From assembly GCF_003610455.1 (NCBI RefSeq), contig NZ_RAQK01000001.1, positions 1,860,001 to 1,924,000 of the forward strand: a stretch of DNA of 64,000 nt, written 5' to 3'. The translations under genes were made by a program, and so were the position numbers. The notes under the pieces are model-generated. The model did not search any database. It saw only the letters and a list, made by a program, of their open reading frames with translations, and was not told where the DNA came from. Each line of letters starts with the position of its first letter. The first letter of the stretch is position 1. Source of the stretch: Sulfitobacter guttiformis. GTDB taxonomy: Bacteria > Pseudomonadota > Alphaproteobacteria > Rhodobacterales > Rhodobacteraceae. This document shows positions 17,932 through 27,169 of the stretch, in pieces.

Positions 17932-18390
17932 ATGACTGCTGATTACACGACCCTCTCTAAAACAATTGCATCGCTAACCGCTGGTGAAGACGATGTTGTA
18001 TCCCTGATGGCGACCGTGGCCTGTGAGGTGCACCACAGTGATGACCGCTTTGACTGGACCGGTTTCTACCGCGTCACTGCGCCTGAGCTCCTTAAGATCG
18101 GACCTTATCAAGGCGGGCACGGATGCCTTGTGATTCCGTTCAGCCGCGGGGTGTGCGGTGCTGCGGCACGGACCGGAGTTGTTCAGCTGGTACCGGATGT
18201 CGAAGCTTTTGAGGGGCACATCGCTTGTGCCAGTTCAACGCGGTCAGAGCTGGTTTTGCCGGTTTTCGGCGGGAATGGGCAATTATTGGGGGTTTTCGAT
18301 ATCGACAGCGATCAACCCGACGCCTTCACCCAAGCGGATGCTGACGCGCTGACGGACATCCTTGCCGCCTCTTTCGCTGGCGTGAAATAA
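17932..18390 (+). CDS. msrC: Free methionine-(R)-sulfoxide reductase (GAF domain)
   Basis: A 152-residue GAF-domain enzyme. Three cysteines at 65, 75 and 99 (GCLVIPF, GVCGAAA, HIACASSTRSE) have the same spacing, 10 and 24, as the catalytic set Cys84, Cys94 and Cys118 of E. coli fRMsr. DWTGFYRV at the start of the domain and DIDSDQPDAF near the end are also typical. It reduces free Met-R-sulfoxide with thioredoxin, protecting against oxidative damage. It lies 52 bases downstream of the thiolase and may be cotranscribed with it. Confidence 0.92.
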   Translation: MTADYTTLSKTIASLTAGEDDVVSLMATVACEVHHSDDRFDWTGFYRVTAPELLKIGPYQGGHGCLVIPFSRGVCGAAARTGVVQLVPDVEAFEGHIACASSTRSELVLPVFGGNGQLLGVFDIDSDQPDAFTQADADALTDILAASFAGVK

Positions 18391-18486
18391 TCGTATATTT
18401 TTTCACGAACTTCTGTCAGGATTTTCCTAGCTGCGTATTCGCCATATGATTCTAGAGCGCGGCAACTCCTGTTTTCCAGAGGTTCA

Positions 18487-19059
18487 ATGCATCACGATTC
18501 GCTCCAGACCCCCAAGACGCTCGGCGCTGATCTGCGGGCATTGCGCCGTGCGCGTGGGCTGACTCTGGAAGTGCTGGCGCAGGCAATGGGGCGGTCTGTC
18601 GGCTGGCTCAGTCAGGTCGAGCGTGACAAGTCCGAACCTTCTATCACTGATTTGCGGCTTCTTGCGGCGCAATTTGGGGTGCCCGTTTCTATATTGTTTC
18701 GACACGCGGCGGCCCCCTCTCACGAGGCGGGGTTCATCGTGCGCAGCAACGCACGTCGACCTATCGGCTTAACAATCGAGGGATTGGTCGAAGAGTTGCT
18801 CTCGCCTGATCTCACCGACGATTTCGAGATGGTGCATTCTACATTTGCCCCGCACAGCAGGATCAAGGACGTCGTTCAAAGGCCAACTCAGGAAGTCGGC
18901 TATATTCTGTCAGGAACGCTGGAAATCGAGATCAATGGTACACCCCATTCTTTAGTGGCAGGTGATAGTTTTCGTATCCGTGGGGAAGCGTTTCGCTGGG
19001 CAAATCGCACATCCGATCCCGTAGTGGCGATCTGGGTTATAGCACCTCCTGTCTATTAG
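18487..19059 (+). CDS. XRE-family regulator with C-terminal cupin
   Basis: A 190-residue regulator: a helix-turn-helix of the Cro/C1 type (about 11-66, LRRARGLTLEVLAQAMGRS and SQVERDKSEPS), then a cupin (about 110-186) with PTQEVGYILSGTLEIEI and LVAGDSFRI. This architecture is common for alphaproteobacterial regulators of amino-acid, amine or betaine catabolism, where the cupin is taken to sense the metabolite. It lies directly upstream of the LysE-type exporter (14-base gap) and ahead of the methylamine operon at 19899-25703, which it might control. Confidence 0.88.
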   Translation: MHHDSLQTPKTLGADLRALRRARGLTLEVLAQAMGRSVGWLSQVERDKSEPSITDLRLLAAQFGVPVSILFRHAAAPSHEAGFIVRSNARRPIGLTIEGLVEELLSPDLTDDFEMVHSTFAPHSRIKDVVQRPTQEVGYILSGTLEIEINGTPHSLVAGDSFRIRGEAFRWANRTSDPVVAIWVIAPPVY

Positions 19060-19073
19060 AATGGGATATCGGA

Positions 19074-19694
19074 ATGAGCTTTGAGGCATGGACCATCTTC
19101 ACTCTGTTCTGGCTGGTGTTTGTCACTACGCCGGGACCGAATGCGGTGAACTGCATAAACAACGGTATGACGCTTGGAATGCGGCGGGCGATGGTCGGGG
19201 TATTGGGCATCCTGACACAGGCATCGCTGTTTTTGCTCCTGTCGGCGCTGGGCGTCACCGCACTGATCGCGGCCTCGCCCACAGCGTTCACAGTGGCAAA
19301 GCTGCTTGGCGCTGCTTTCCTGATCTATCTGGGTGTGCGCGGTTGGATCACGGCAAGCAAGCCGGTGCCCGTTCAGGGACGGCCAGCAAAATCAGTTTAT
19401 CTCCGCGCTTTCGCCATCGCCACAATCAATCCCAAAAGTGTGGCGGGATACCTCGCCGCCTTTTCCCAGTTCGTCCAGCCTGATGTGCCAATCGCGGCGC
19501 AAATGGGGGCGATCGTGCCCACAGCACTAACCCTGACCGCGCTCAGCTATAGCGGGTTTACTGCGCTGGGTGCAGGCCTAGGTCGTGCGGCATTGGGAGT
19601 AGTTTTTAACGTTTGGGTAAGGCGAATTATGGGCGCATGTTTCATTGTCTACGGCGTGCTGCTGGGCAGTGCCGTTGCGCCGGCACGGGGTTAG
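19074..19694 (+). CDS. LysE-family translocator (amino-acid exporter)
   Basis: A 206-residue membrane protein with about six hydrophobic helices. The signature near the N-terminus is TTPGPNAVNCINNGMTLG, followed by LLGAAFLIYLGVRGW, both typical of LysE/RhtB exporters. The direction is efflux of an amino acid or derivative; the substrate is unknown. It starts 14 bases after the XRE-cupin gene, so both probably share one promoter. A link to glycine or sarcosine overflow is possible only by position. Confidence 0.9.
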   Translation: MSFEAWTIFTLFWLVFVTTPGPNAVNCINNGMTLGMRRAMVGVLGILTQASLFLLLSALGVTALIAASPTAFTVAKLLGAAFLIYLGVRGWITASKPVPVQGRPAKSVYLRAFAIATINPKSVAGYLAAFSQFVQPDVPIAAQMGAIVPTALTLTALSYSGFTALGAGLGRAALGVVFNVWVRRIMGACFIVYGVLLGSAVAPARG

Positions 19695-19898
19695 TTCTGT
19701 GGGACAGTGCATATCTGCGAGGGGCCAACTCATTCACGATCAGAGGGTCTTCGCGCATTCCGCGCTCTTTGACGCGAACATCGGCATCGACGGAATCGCT
19801 AGTGCCACGCACCTGCATTCGCAGTGGAACATTTTTACCGCCTGCAAAGGCGCTTATTGCGTGATTGCAGGCAGTACCACCCGAAAGGAGAGCCAGAC

Positions 19899-22346
19899 AT
19901 GAGTGATTTTCCAAATACGGCCCGCGTGGTCATTATCGGTGGCGGGGTCGTCGGCACCTCAACTCTGTACCATCTTGCAAGAGCGGGCTGGAAAGACTGC
20001 GTTTTGTTGGAAAAGAACGAGTTGACCGCAGGATCAACGTGGCACGCAGCTGGCAATTGCCCGAACTTCTCAAGCTCGTGGGCAGTGATGAACATGCAGC
20101 GCTATGGCTTGGAGATGTACCGTACGCTGGGGAAGGACGTGGATTATCCGATGAACTATCACGTCACGGGCTCGCTTCGCCTTGCGCATAGCAAAGAGCG
20201 GATGATGGAGTTTGAGCGCGTCGCCTCGATGGGTGCTTATCAGGGTCTTGAGATGGGAATGCTCACGCCAGCGGAGCTGAAGGAATACAACCCGTTCATG
20301 GAAGTGCATGACCTTGAGGGTGGCATGTGGGATCCGCTGGATGGGGACATTGATCCTGCACAGCTGACCCAAGCGTTAGCCAAAGGTGCGCGCGAAGCCG
20401 GCGGACGGATCGAGCGCTTCTGCCCTGTTGTAGGCCTTGACCGCCAAGATGACGAGTGGATCGTGAAGACCGAGAAGGGTGAGATCCGCGCGGAGATCAT
20501 CGTGAACTGTGCGGGATATTATGCGCAGCGCGTGGGTGAAATGTTCAAGCCCTTTGGCGGGCGCACAGTGCCAATGGTGGTGATGTCCCACCAGTATTTC
20601 CTCACCGAGCCGATTGCGGAATTGGAGACATGGACAAAGGAGAAGGGCCACAAGATGCCGATGATCCGTGATGTGGATATCTCGTATTACTTGCGGCAGG
20701 ACAAGCACGGCCTTAACCTTGGCCCATATGAGCGGAACTGTAAGGCCCATTGGGTCACTCCGGATGATCCGATGCCCGAGGATTTTAGCTTCCAGCTTTA
20801 TCCCGACGATCTGGAGCGGTTAGAATTCTATATCGAGGATGCCATGGCACGGGTACCGATCCTTGGGGCGGCTGGTGTCGGTCGCAATATCAACGGCCCG
20901 ATTCCATACGCGCCTGATGGTCTGCCCATGATCGGGCCGATGCCAGGGGTCAAAAACGCTTTTGAGGGGCACAGCTTTACTTTTGGAATTGCCCAAGGGG
21001 GCGGTGCGGGAAAAGTGCTTTCGGAATGGATTATGCATGGTGAGACAGAGCTCGACATGTGGGCAGTCGATCCGCGCCGTTATACCGATTACACGGATCA
21101 CGACCATTGTCTGGCTAAGGCGCTGGAGACTTACGGCCATGAGTACGCCATGCATTTCCCGCGCCACGCATGGCCTGCGGGGCGAAACAGAAAGCTGTCG
21201 CCGGTTCATGCACGCATAGTGGAGCAGGGCGGCCAGATGGGGGCTTATAATGGGTGGGAGCGTGCCAACTGGTTTGCGAAAGACGGCGATGACACCACCG
21301 AGGCTGCGACGCAGACATGGGACCGCGCGGGACCATGGGCGCGCAGGATCAAAGAAGAGGTGGAGGCGGTGCGGGACGGTGTTGGTGTGCTGGACCTTCC
21401 CGGGTTTTCGCGTTTCAACCTGTCGGGTGATGGTGCGGCGGAATATTTGCGCGGGCGTGTTTCGGGCGGATTGCCCAAGATCGGGCGCATGAACCTTGGT
21501 TATTTCCCTGACAATCGCGGGCGGATTCTAACCGAAATGTCGATTATGCGGCACGGCGAAGATTCATTTACTCTGATAACTGCGGCCACTGCGCAATGGC
21601 ACGATTTCGACGTTTTGAAAAAGGACTTACCAAAGGGTATGAGCCTGAGCGATCACACGACTGAATACTCTACGCTAATAGTGACCGGCCCGAAATCACG
21701 GGCCCTTTTTGAGGCGCTGGACGCACAAGCAGATCTTTTGGCTGCGTGGCTCACGGTCCAGCCCGCTGTTGTTGCGGGTGTTGGCTGTGCACTGGCGCGC
21801 GTGTCTTTCGCGGGAGAGCTTGGTTGGGAAATACATGCGGCTATTGCCGATATTCCCGCGCTCTATGATGCTGTAATCCGCGCAGGCGCCAAGCCGTTTG
21901 GAATGTTTGCGCTCAACTCGATGCGGATCGAAAAAGGCTACCGCACGTGGAAGGGTGATCTGTCCACAGATTACACTGTTCTCGAGGCGGGACTGGACCG
22001 GTTTGTGAAGCTCGATAAACCACAGGAATTTCCGGGAAAGGCAGCACTTGCCGCGGAGCGCGCGGCGGGGGTCAAGAAACGATTTGTCACGATGACGGTA
22101 GAGGCGGGTGATCAGGACGCCCCCTATATGTCCACCGTTTATTATGGTGGCGAAGTGGTCGGGGAGACAACGAGCGGCGATTGGGGCTACCGTGTTGGTA
22201 AATCCATCGCACTGGGGACCGTCCGGGCCGATCTGGCAGTGGAGGGAACTCAGCTGGACATCAGCATTTTCGGACGTATGTGCAAGGCAACCATACACGC
22301 GGACCGCCCCCTGTGGGATCCTGAAAATGAAAGAATAAAAGCATGA
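19899..22346 (+). CDS. FAD-dependent dimethylglycine/sarcosine dehydrogenase-like protein (FAD + GcvT domains), copy 1
   Basis: An 815-residue fusion of a DAO-type flavin domain (about 1-385; Rossmann VVIIGGGVVGTS at 10-21) and a C-terminal GcvT-like folate-binding domain (about 430-810). His49 in GSTWHAAG matches the covalent FAD attachment motif of dimethylglycine and sarcosine dehydrogenases. The expected reaction is oxidative N-demethylation of a methylated glycine, with the methyl passed to tetrahydrofolate. The start at 19899 follows AAAGGAG; an ATG at 19824 would add 25 residues. It overlaps the next gene by four bases. It is not a simple duplicate of copy 2 at 23259: domains match, but much of the sequence differs, for example NCPNFSSSW versus LIAQLRATK after the His motif. 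Confidence 0.88.
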   Translation: MSDFPNTARVVIIGGGVVGTSTLYHLARAGWKDCVLLEKNELTAGSTWHAAGNCPNFSSSWAVMNMQRYGLEMYRTLGKDVDYPMNYHVTGSLRLAHSKERMMEFERVASMGAYQGLEMGMLTPAELKEYNPFMEVHDLEGGMWDPLDGDIDPAQLTQALAKGAREAGGRIERFCPVVGLDRQDDEWIVKTEKGEIRAEIIVNCAGYYAQRVGEMFKPFGGRTVPMVVMSHQYFLTEPIAELETWTKEKGHKMPMIRDVDISYYLRQDKHGLNLGPYERNCKAHWVTPDDPMPEDFSFQLYPDDLERLEFYIEDAMARVPILGAAGVGRNINGPIPYAPDGLPMIGPMPGVKNAFEGHSFTFGIAQGGGAGKVLSEWIMHGETELDMWAVDPRRYTDYTDHDHCLAKALETYGHEYAMHFPRHAWPAGRNRKLSPVHARIVEQGGQMGAYNGWERANWFAKDGDDTTEAATQTWDRAGPWARRIKEEVEAVRDGVGVLDLPGFSRFNLSGDGAAEYLRGRVSGGLPKIGRMNLGYFPDNRGRILTEMSIMRHGEDSFTLITAATAQWHDFDVLKKDLPKGMSLSDHTTEYSTLIVTGPKSRALFEALDAQADLLAAWLTVQPAVVAGVGCALARVSFAGELGWEIHAAIADIPALYDAVIRAGAKPFGMFALNSMRIEKGYRTWKGDLSTDYTVLEAGLDRFVKLDKPQEFPGKAALAAERAAGVKKRFVTMTVEAGDQDAPYMSTVYYGGEVVGETTSGDWGYRVGKSIALGTVRADLAVEGTQLDISIFGRMCKATIHADRPLWDPENERIKA

Positions 22347-23245
22347 CACAAATAACTCTCCTCGACGGCTCAATCGGGCAGGAACTTGTCAAACGTAGTG
22401 ACGCGCCTGCAACCCCCCTGTGGTCCACAAGTGTCATGATGGAGCAGCCCGATCTGGTCGGGGCCGTGCATGGTGATTATTTTGCTGTGGGTGCCACGGT
22501 TGCAACCACCAACACATACGCCGTGCACCGCAGCCGTTTGGAACGCGCGGGCATGGCTGAACAGCAGGCAGCGTTGGTCAAAACAGCGGTGCAACAGGCG
22601 GTATCGGCCCGTGATGCCCATGGCGGCGGGCGTGTCGCGGGCAGTCTTGGGCCAATGCTGGCGAGTTTCCGGCCCGATTTGATGCCCGATGTGGGCATTG
22701 CCTCCGAACGCTTTCGCGAGATTATTGCCCTGCTGGGCGATCGTGTTGATATTCTGCTGGCCGAAACGGTTTGCTCACTTCAGGAAGCCGAGGGAATTTT
22801 TCAGGGTTACGCCGCATCGGGCTCGAACAAGCCGTTGTGGATGTCGTTCTCTGTCGATGACGAGGACGGTAGCAAACTGCGCTCGGGCGAGCCGTTGTTC
22901 ATCGTGACGCAGATGATGCATCACTACAAACCCGCCGCCGTTCTGCTCAACTGCTCCATGCCCGAAGCGATCACCCAAGGATTACCGATCCTGACCGATT
23001 GCGGTTTGCCCTTCGGCGCCTATGCCAACGGATTCACCCAGATCACCGATGCCTTCAAGGAAGATGCCCCGACCGTCGATGCATTGAGTGCGCGCACAGA
23101 CCTTACGCCCCAAGCCTACGGTGCACAGGTGATGGAATGGGTCGGCGCCGGTGCCACGATTGTGGGCGGCTGTTGCGAAGTCGGTCCCGCCCATATCGCC
23201 GAAATTGCCCGCCGTTTGAAGGATGCGGGCCACACCATTGTTTGA
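22343..23245 (+). CDS. Homocysteine S-methyltransferase family protein (betaine-homocysteine methyltransferase candidate)
   Basis: A 300-residue TIM-barrel methyltransferase. The three zinc-binding cysteines are Cys204 (LLNCSMPE) and Cys277-Cys278 (GGCCEVGP). The N-terminus has LLDGSIGQEL and ATTNTYAVHR, as in the family that includes betaine-homocysteine and S-methylmethionine methyltransferases. Set between two dimethylglycine/sarcosine-dehydrogenase-like genes, it most simply takes a methyl from glycine betaine and gives dimethylglycine plus methionine. The methyl donor is inferred from context only. It overlaps the upstream gene by four bases, and the next gene starts 13 bases later. Confidence 0.85.
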   Translation: MTQITLLDGSIGQELVKRSDAPATPLWSTSVMMEQPDLVGAVHGDYFAVGATVATTNTYAVHRSRLERAGMAEQQAALVKTAVQQAVSARDAHGGGRVAGSLGPMLASFRPDLMPDVGIASERFREIIALLGDRVDILLAETVCSLQEAEGIFQGYAASGSNKPLWMSFSVDDEDGSKLRSGEPLFIVTQMMHHYKPAAVLLNCSMPEAITQGLPILTDCGLPFGAYANGFTQITDAFKEDAPTVDALSARTDLTPQAYGAQVMEWVGAGATIVGGCCEVGPAHIAEIARRLKDAGHTIV

Positions 23246-23258
23246 AAAGGTTTAGCCC

Positions 23259-25703
23259 ATGGCTGATGTTCCTGCGCACGCACGTGTCGTTATTATCGGA
23301 GGTGGCGTCATCGGCTGCTCTGTCGCGTATCATCTCACCAAGTTGGGGTGGAAGGATGTGGTGCTGCTGGAGCGTAAACAGCTTACATCAGGGACCACAT
23401 GGCATGCGGCGGGGCTGATTGCTCAGCTTCGTGCGACCAAGAACATGACCAAACTGGCAAAGTATTCTCAGGAACTCTACGGAAACCTTGAGGAAGAGAC
23501 AGGGGTTGCCACAGGATTTAAGCGCTGTGGATCCATCACAGTGGCGCTAACGGATGAGCGGCGCGAAGAAATCTACCGCCAAGCGGCAATGGCGCGGGCC
23601 TTTGGTGTCGATGTGGAAGAAATCTCCCCTCAGGAAGTGCTCAAGCGCTATGAGCATCTCAACATCGACGGGGTAAAGGGAGCGGTTTATCTGGACAAGG
23701 ACGGGCAAGGCGATCCGGCGAACATCGCGCTGGCGCTGGCTAAAGGCGCGCGGCAGCGCGGCGGCCGCGTGATCGAGCGGACTATTGTCACCGGCATCAC
23801 AAAACAGGGCCGCCGCGTCACGGGTGTGGACTGGCAGCAGGGCGAGGAGACTGGCCACATCACCGCAGATATGGTGGTGAACTGTGCCGGCATGTGGGGA
23901 CATGAAGTGGGCCGTATGGCGGGGGTGAACGTACCATTACATGCGTGCGAGCACTTCTATATCGTGACTGAAGCCATTCTTGGCCTGAGCCAATTACCCG
24001 TTCTGCGCGTGCCTGATGAATGCGCCTATTACAAAGAGGACGCAGGCAAGATGCTCTTGGGGGCATTTGAACCACATGCAAAGCCGTGGGCGATGGAGGG
24101 CATACCGAAGGACTTTGAGTTTGACCAGCTACCTGAAGATTTTGACCACTTCGAGCCGATCCTGGAGGCTGCTGTCAGCCGGATGCCGATGCTGGCGGAA
24201 GCGGGTATTCACACCTTTTTTAATGGGCCCGAGAGCTTTACCCCGGATGATGCTTACCACCTTGGGCTAGCGCCCGAAATGGACAACGTCTGGGTTGCGG
24301 CAGGGTTCAACTCTATCGGGATCCAGTCCGCGGGCGGGGCGGGAATGGCGCTGAGCCAGTGGATGGATGCAGGTGAAAAGCCGTTTGACCTTGGCGATGT
24401 GGACATCAGCCGGATGCAGCCGTTTCAGGGCAATAAGACATATCTGTTCGAGCGGTCAAAGGAGACGCTGGGGCTGCTCTATGCGGATCACTTTCCCTAC
24501 CGCCAGAAAGCGACCGCTCGTGGCGTGCGGCGTACGCCCTTCCACGATCACCTGCTGGCGCGAGGGGCCGTCATGGGCGAACTAGCCGGTTGGGAGCGCG
24601 CCAACTGGATCGCGCGCGAAGGGCAGGAACGAGAGTATCGCTATAGCTGGAAGCGGCAGAACTTCTTTGAGAACGTGGCAGAAGAGCACCGTGCCATACG
24701 GACGAATGTGGGCATGTATGACATGTCTTCCTTTGGCAAAGTCCGCGTCGAGGGACGCGATGCTGAGGCATTTATGAATTACATCGGCGGCGGTGACTAT
24801 ACGGTACCGAATGGTAAAATCGTCTATACCCAGTTCCTCAATCGCCGTGGCGGGATCGAAGCCGATGTGACGGTGACGCGGATGTCCGAATTTGCTTATC
24901 TGGTGGTCACGCCTGCGGCTACGCGTTTGGCGGACGAGGCATGGATGCGGCGCAATATCGGGAACTTCAATGTGGTCATCACGGATGTGACGGCAGGCGA
25001 AGGGGTGTTGGCTGTAATGGGGCCACAATCGCGCGCGCTGCTGCAAGCGGTATCGCCTAACGATTTCAGCAATGACGTGAACCCGTTCGGCACTGCGCAG
25101 GAGATCGAGATTGGCATGGGCCTCGCCCGAGTGCACCGCGTAACTTACGTGGGGGAGCTGGGTTGGGAGGTCTATGTCAGTGCGGATCAGGCGGGGCATG
25201 TATTCGAGACGCTGATGCATGCGGGGCAGGACTTTGATCTTAAGCTGTGCGGGATGCACATGATGGATACCTGCCGGATGGAAAAAGGGTTCCGACACTT
25301 TGGCCATGACATCACTGCCGAAGACCATGTGCTGGAGGCGGGGCTGGGATTTGCCGTAAAGACGTCGAAGCCTGATTTTATGGGGCGCGAGGCGGTGCTG
25401 GAGAAAAAAGAAGCGGGGCTGGAGATGCGGCTAGTGCAGTTCAAACTGACCGATCCCGAGCCGCTCCTCTACCATAATGAACCCGTGCTGCGCGACGGCG
25501 AGATTGTGGGGTATCTCAGTTCGGGGGCGTATGGTCATACGCTGGGCGGGGCGATGGGTCTGGGCTATGTACCGTGCAAGGGAGAAAGCGCTGCAGAGTT
25601 GCTGGCCTCAAGCTACGAGATCGACGTGATGGGCATGCGGGTCAAGGCAGAGGCATCGCTGAAGCCAATGTATGATCCTACCTCCGAGCGGGTAAAGATG
25701 TAG
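23259..25703 (+). CDS. FAD-dependent dimethylglycine/sarcosine dehydrogenase-like protein (FAD + GcvT domains), copy 2
   Basis: An 814-residue protein with the same layout as copy 1: Rossmann VVIIGGGVIGCS at 10-21, flavinylation motif SGTTWHAAG with His49, an FAO-type middle domain, and a GcvT domain from about 430 with GELGWEVYVSADQ and MEKGFRHFGHDITAEDH near the C-terminus. It is the third gene of a tight operon. The two paralogues could split the work, one on dimethylglycine and one on sarcosine, but which does which cannot be told. Electrons probably go to ETF as in related enzymes. Confidence 0.9.
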   Translation: MADVPAHARVVIIGGGVIGCSVAYHLTKLGWKDVVLLERKQLTSGTTWHAAGLIAQLRATKNMTKLAKYSQELYGNLEEETGVATGFKRCGSITVALTDERREEIYRQAAMARAFGVDVEEISPQEVLKRYEHLNIDGVKGAVYLDKDGQGDPANIALALAKGARQRGGRVIERTIVTGITKQGRRVTGVDWQQGEETGHITADMVVNCAGMWGHEVGRMAGVNVPLHACEHFYIVTEAILGLSQLPVLRVPDECAYYKEDAGKMLLGAFEPHAKPWAMEGIPKDFEFDQLPEDFDHFEPILEAAVSRMPMLAEAGIHTFFNGPESFTPDDAYHLGLAPEMDNVWVAAGFNSIGIQSAGGAGMALSQWMDAGEKPFDLGDVDISRMQPFQGNKTYLFERSKETLGLLYADHFPYRQKATARGVRRTPFHDHLLARGAVMGELAGWERANWIAREGQEREYRYSWKRQNFFENVAEEHRAIRTNVGMYDMSSFGKVRVEGRDAEAFMNYIGGGDYTVPNGKIVYTQFLNRRGGIEADVTVTRMSEFAYLVVTPAATRLADEAWMRRNIGNFNVVITDVTAGEGVLAVMGPQSRALLQAVSPNDFSNDVNPFGTAQEIEIGMGLARVHRVTYVGELGWEVYVSADQAGHVFETLMHAGQDFDLKLCGMHMMDTCRMEKGFRHFGHDITAEDHVLEAGLGFAVKTSKPDFMGREAVLEKKEAGLEMRLVQFKLTDPEPLLYHNEPVLRDGEIVGYLSSGAYGHTLGGAMGLGYVPCKGESAAELLASSYEIDVMGMRVKAEASLKPMYDPTSERVKM

Positions 25704-25769
25704 CGGTACAATCTAGGGCTTTCCCTCGCCCCCCTCGTTGGCCTAACGGTTCAGGGCAAGGAGACCAAT

Positions 25770-26687
25770 ATGCGCACAGTCAACAGCACAACACACATTG
25801 CCGATCAGGACACGCCGCAGGGGCTATTGTTTGCGGGCGGGGCATATGTGCTCTGGGGGTTCCTACCGCTTTATATGAAGCTGCTGAGCCATATTCCGGT
25901 GGCTGAAGTGATCGCGCATCGCATCATCTGGTCGGTGCCTGTGGCGTCAGTTGTTTTAATTTGGCTGGGCCGCACGGCGACATTGCGCGCGGCGTTTCGC
26001 AATCCGCGCATGTTGGCAATGGGCTGTGTCACGGCGGCGTTGATTTCGCTTAATTGGGGGATCTATGTTTACGCCATCGTTACGGATCGCGCGCTGGATG
26101 CGGCGATTGGATATTACATCAACCCGTTGTTCAGCGTCTTTCTTGCGGCGGTGCTCTTGGGCGAAAAGCTGCACCGGATGCAGTGGGTTGCCGTTGCGAT
26201 TGTGAGCGTGGCGGTGCTCGTGCTGATTATTGATGCCGAGGAGACGCCTTGGCTTGCGTTTGGTATGATGCTTACCTGGGGGTTCTACGCGCTGGCAAAA
26301 AAGAGCCTGCCGATCGGGCCAAATCAGGGGTTTCTGATGGAGGTGCTGCTTCTGTTGCCGCCTGCGCTGGCCTATGCAGTTTATATGGGCAGCACCGGCG
26401 AGGCAAAGTTTTTGGGTGGTGAGGGCATGGATACGTGGCTGCTACTGGGCTGCGGCCTTGTTACGGCGGTGCCACTGCTGTTCTACGCCAACGGGGCCAA
26501 GCTGTTGCGCCTGTCCACCATCGGCATCCTGCAATATATCGCGCCGACAATGATCCTGCTCAATGCGGTGTTTATCTTCGGCGAGCCGTTTGGGCGTGCA
26601 CGTGCAATTGCATTGCCGTTGATCTGGATCGCACTGGTGATTTACACCGTTTCGATGGTGCGCCAGATGCGTGCAAAGCGGGCTTAA
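25770..26687 (+). CDS. rarD: EamA-family transporter RarD
   Basis: A 305-residue membrane protein with ten predicted helices in two EamA repeats. The N-terminal helix pair GLLFAGGAYVLWGFLPLYMKLLSHIPVAEVIAHRIIWS carries the RarD signature residues, and YYINPLFSVFLAAVLLGEKL closes the first repeat. RarD was named for chloramphenicol sensitivity in Pseudomonas, but its natural substrate is not settled. It follows the methylamine operon by 66 bases, so cotranscription is possible but not required. It converges with the NTF2-like gene, overlapping by four bases at 26684-26687. Confidence 0.9.
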   Translation: MRTVNSTTHIADQDTPQGLLFAGGAYVLWGFLPLYMKLLSHIPVAEVIAHRIIWSVPVASVVLIWLGRTATLRAAFRNPRMLAMGCVTAALISLNWGIYVYAIVTDRALDAAIGYYINPLFSVFLAAVLLGEKLHRMQWVAVAIVSVAVLVLIIDAEETPWLAFGMMLTWGFYALAKKSLPIGPNQGFLMEVLLLLPPALAYAVYMGSTGEAKFLGGEGMDTWLLLGCGLVTAVPLLFYANGAKLLRLSTIGILQYIAPTMILLNAVFIFGEPFGRARAIALPLIWIALVIYTVSMVRQMRAKRA

Positions 26688-27094
26688 CTGAGCGCGGACT
26701 TGTGCTTCATGAACGACGGATCCTTCGAGACACGCTCGTTCATGGCGGCGCGCAGTGCTCCTATAGTTTTATAAGGCCGCATGACTACCTCGAAGGTCTG
26801 CATCAATCCCTCGTCGTTGAGCGTGACGAGGTCAACGCCAACACAATCGAGGCCGTCAACCTTGCATTGGAATTCAAGGGCCCAATCCTTGCCAGATCCC
26901 ATCACACGGCGATATTCAAAATCGGTGAAAACTTCGTTCACGTGCCCCAACACTGCAGCCACTGCTTGGCGGCCGTTCCACGTCGCCCAATAGGTTGGGG
27001 GCTGAAATGTGACATCTACCGCCATGAGGGCTGGGACACCGCTGTGATCATGGGCAAGTACGAGGTCGTGAAACTTCTGGATTGTCGGGTGCAT
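26684..27094 (-). CDS. NTF2-like / SnoaL-like superfamily protein
   Basis: A 136-residue protein with the cone-like NTF2 fold pattern: HPTIQKFHDLVLAHD at the N-terminus, then VDVTFQPPTYWATWNGRQAVAAVLGHVNEVF, GSGKDWALEFQCKVDG and VTLNDEGLMQTFEVVMRPYKTI. Members are enzymes (ketosteroid isomerase, polyketide cyclase) or ligand binders; no specific activity can be given. The start at 27094 is supported by AGGAG 7 bases upstream; an ATG at 27226 would run into the upstream RluA gene region. Confidence 0.85.
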   Translation of the reverse strand: MHPTIQKFHDLVLAHDHSGVPALMAVDVTFQPPTYWATWNGRQAVAAVLGHVNEVFTDFEYRRVMGSGKDWALEFQCKVDGLDCVGVDLVTLNDEGLMQTFEVVMRPYKTIGALRAAMNERVSKDPSFMKHKSALS

Positions 27095-27169
27095 TGTAAT
27101 CTCCTCTTTTGTCAGAGCGTGACATGGGACGGGTTGAAAACCTAGCCTGCGCGTGGGACTGAGAAAGAT

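Noticed and set aside
19695..19898. Possible riboswitch upstream of the methylamine operon
   Set aside because: No glycine, SAM or SAH riboswitch core could be recognised in the 204-base leader.
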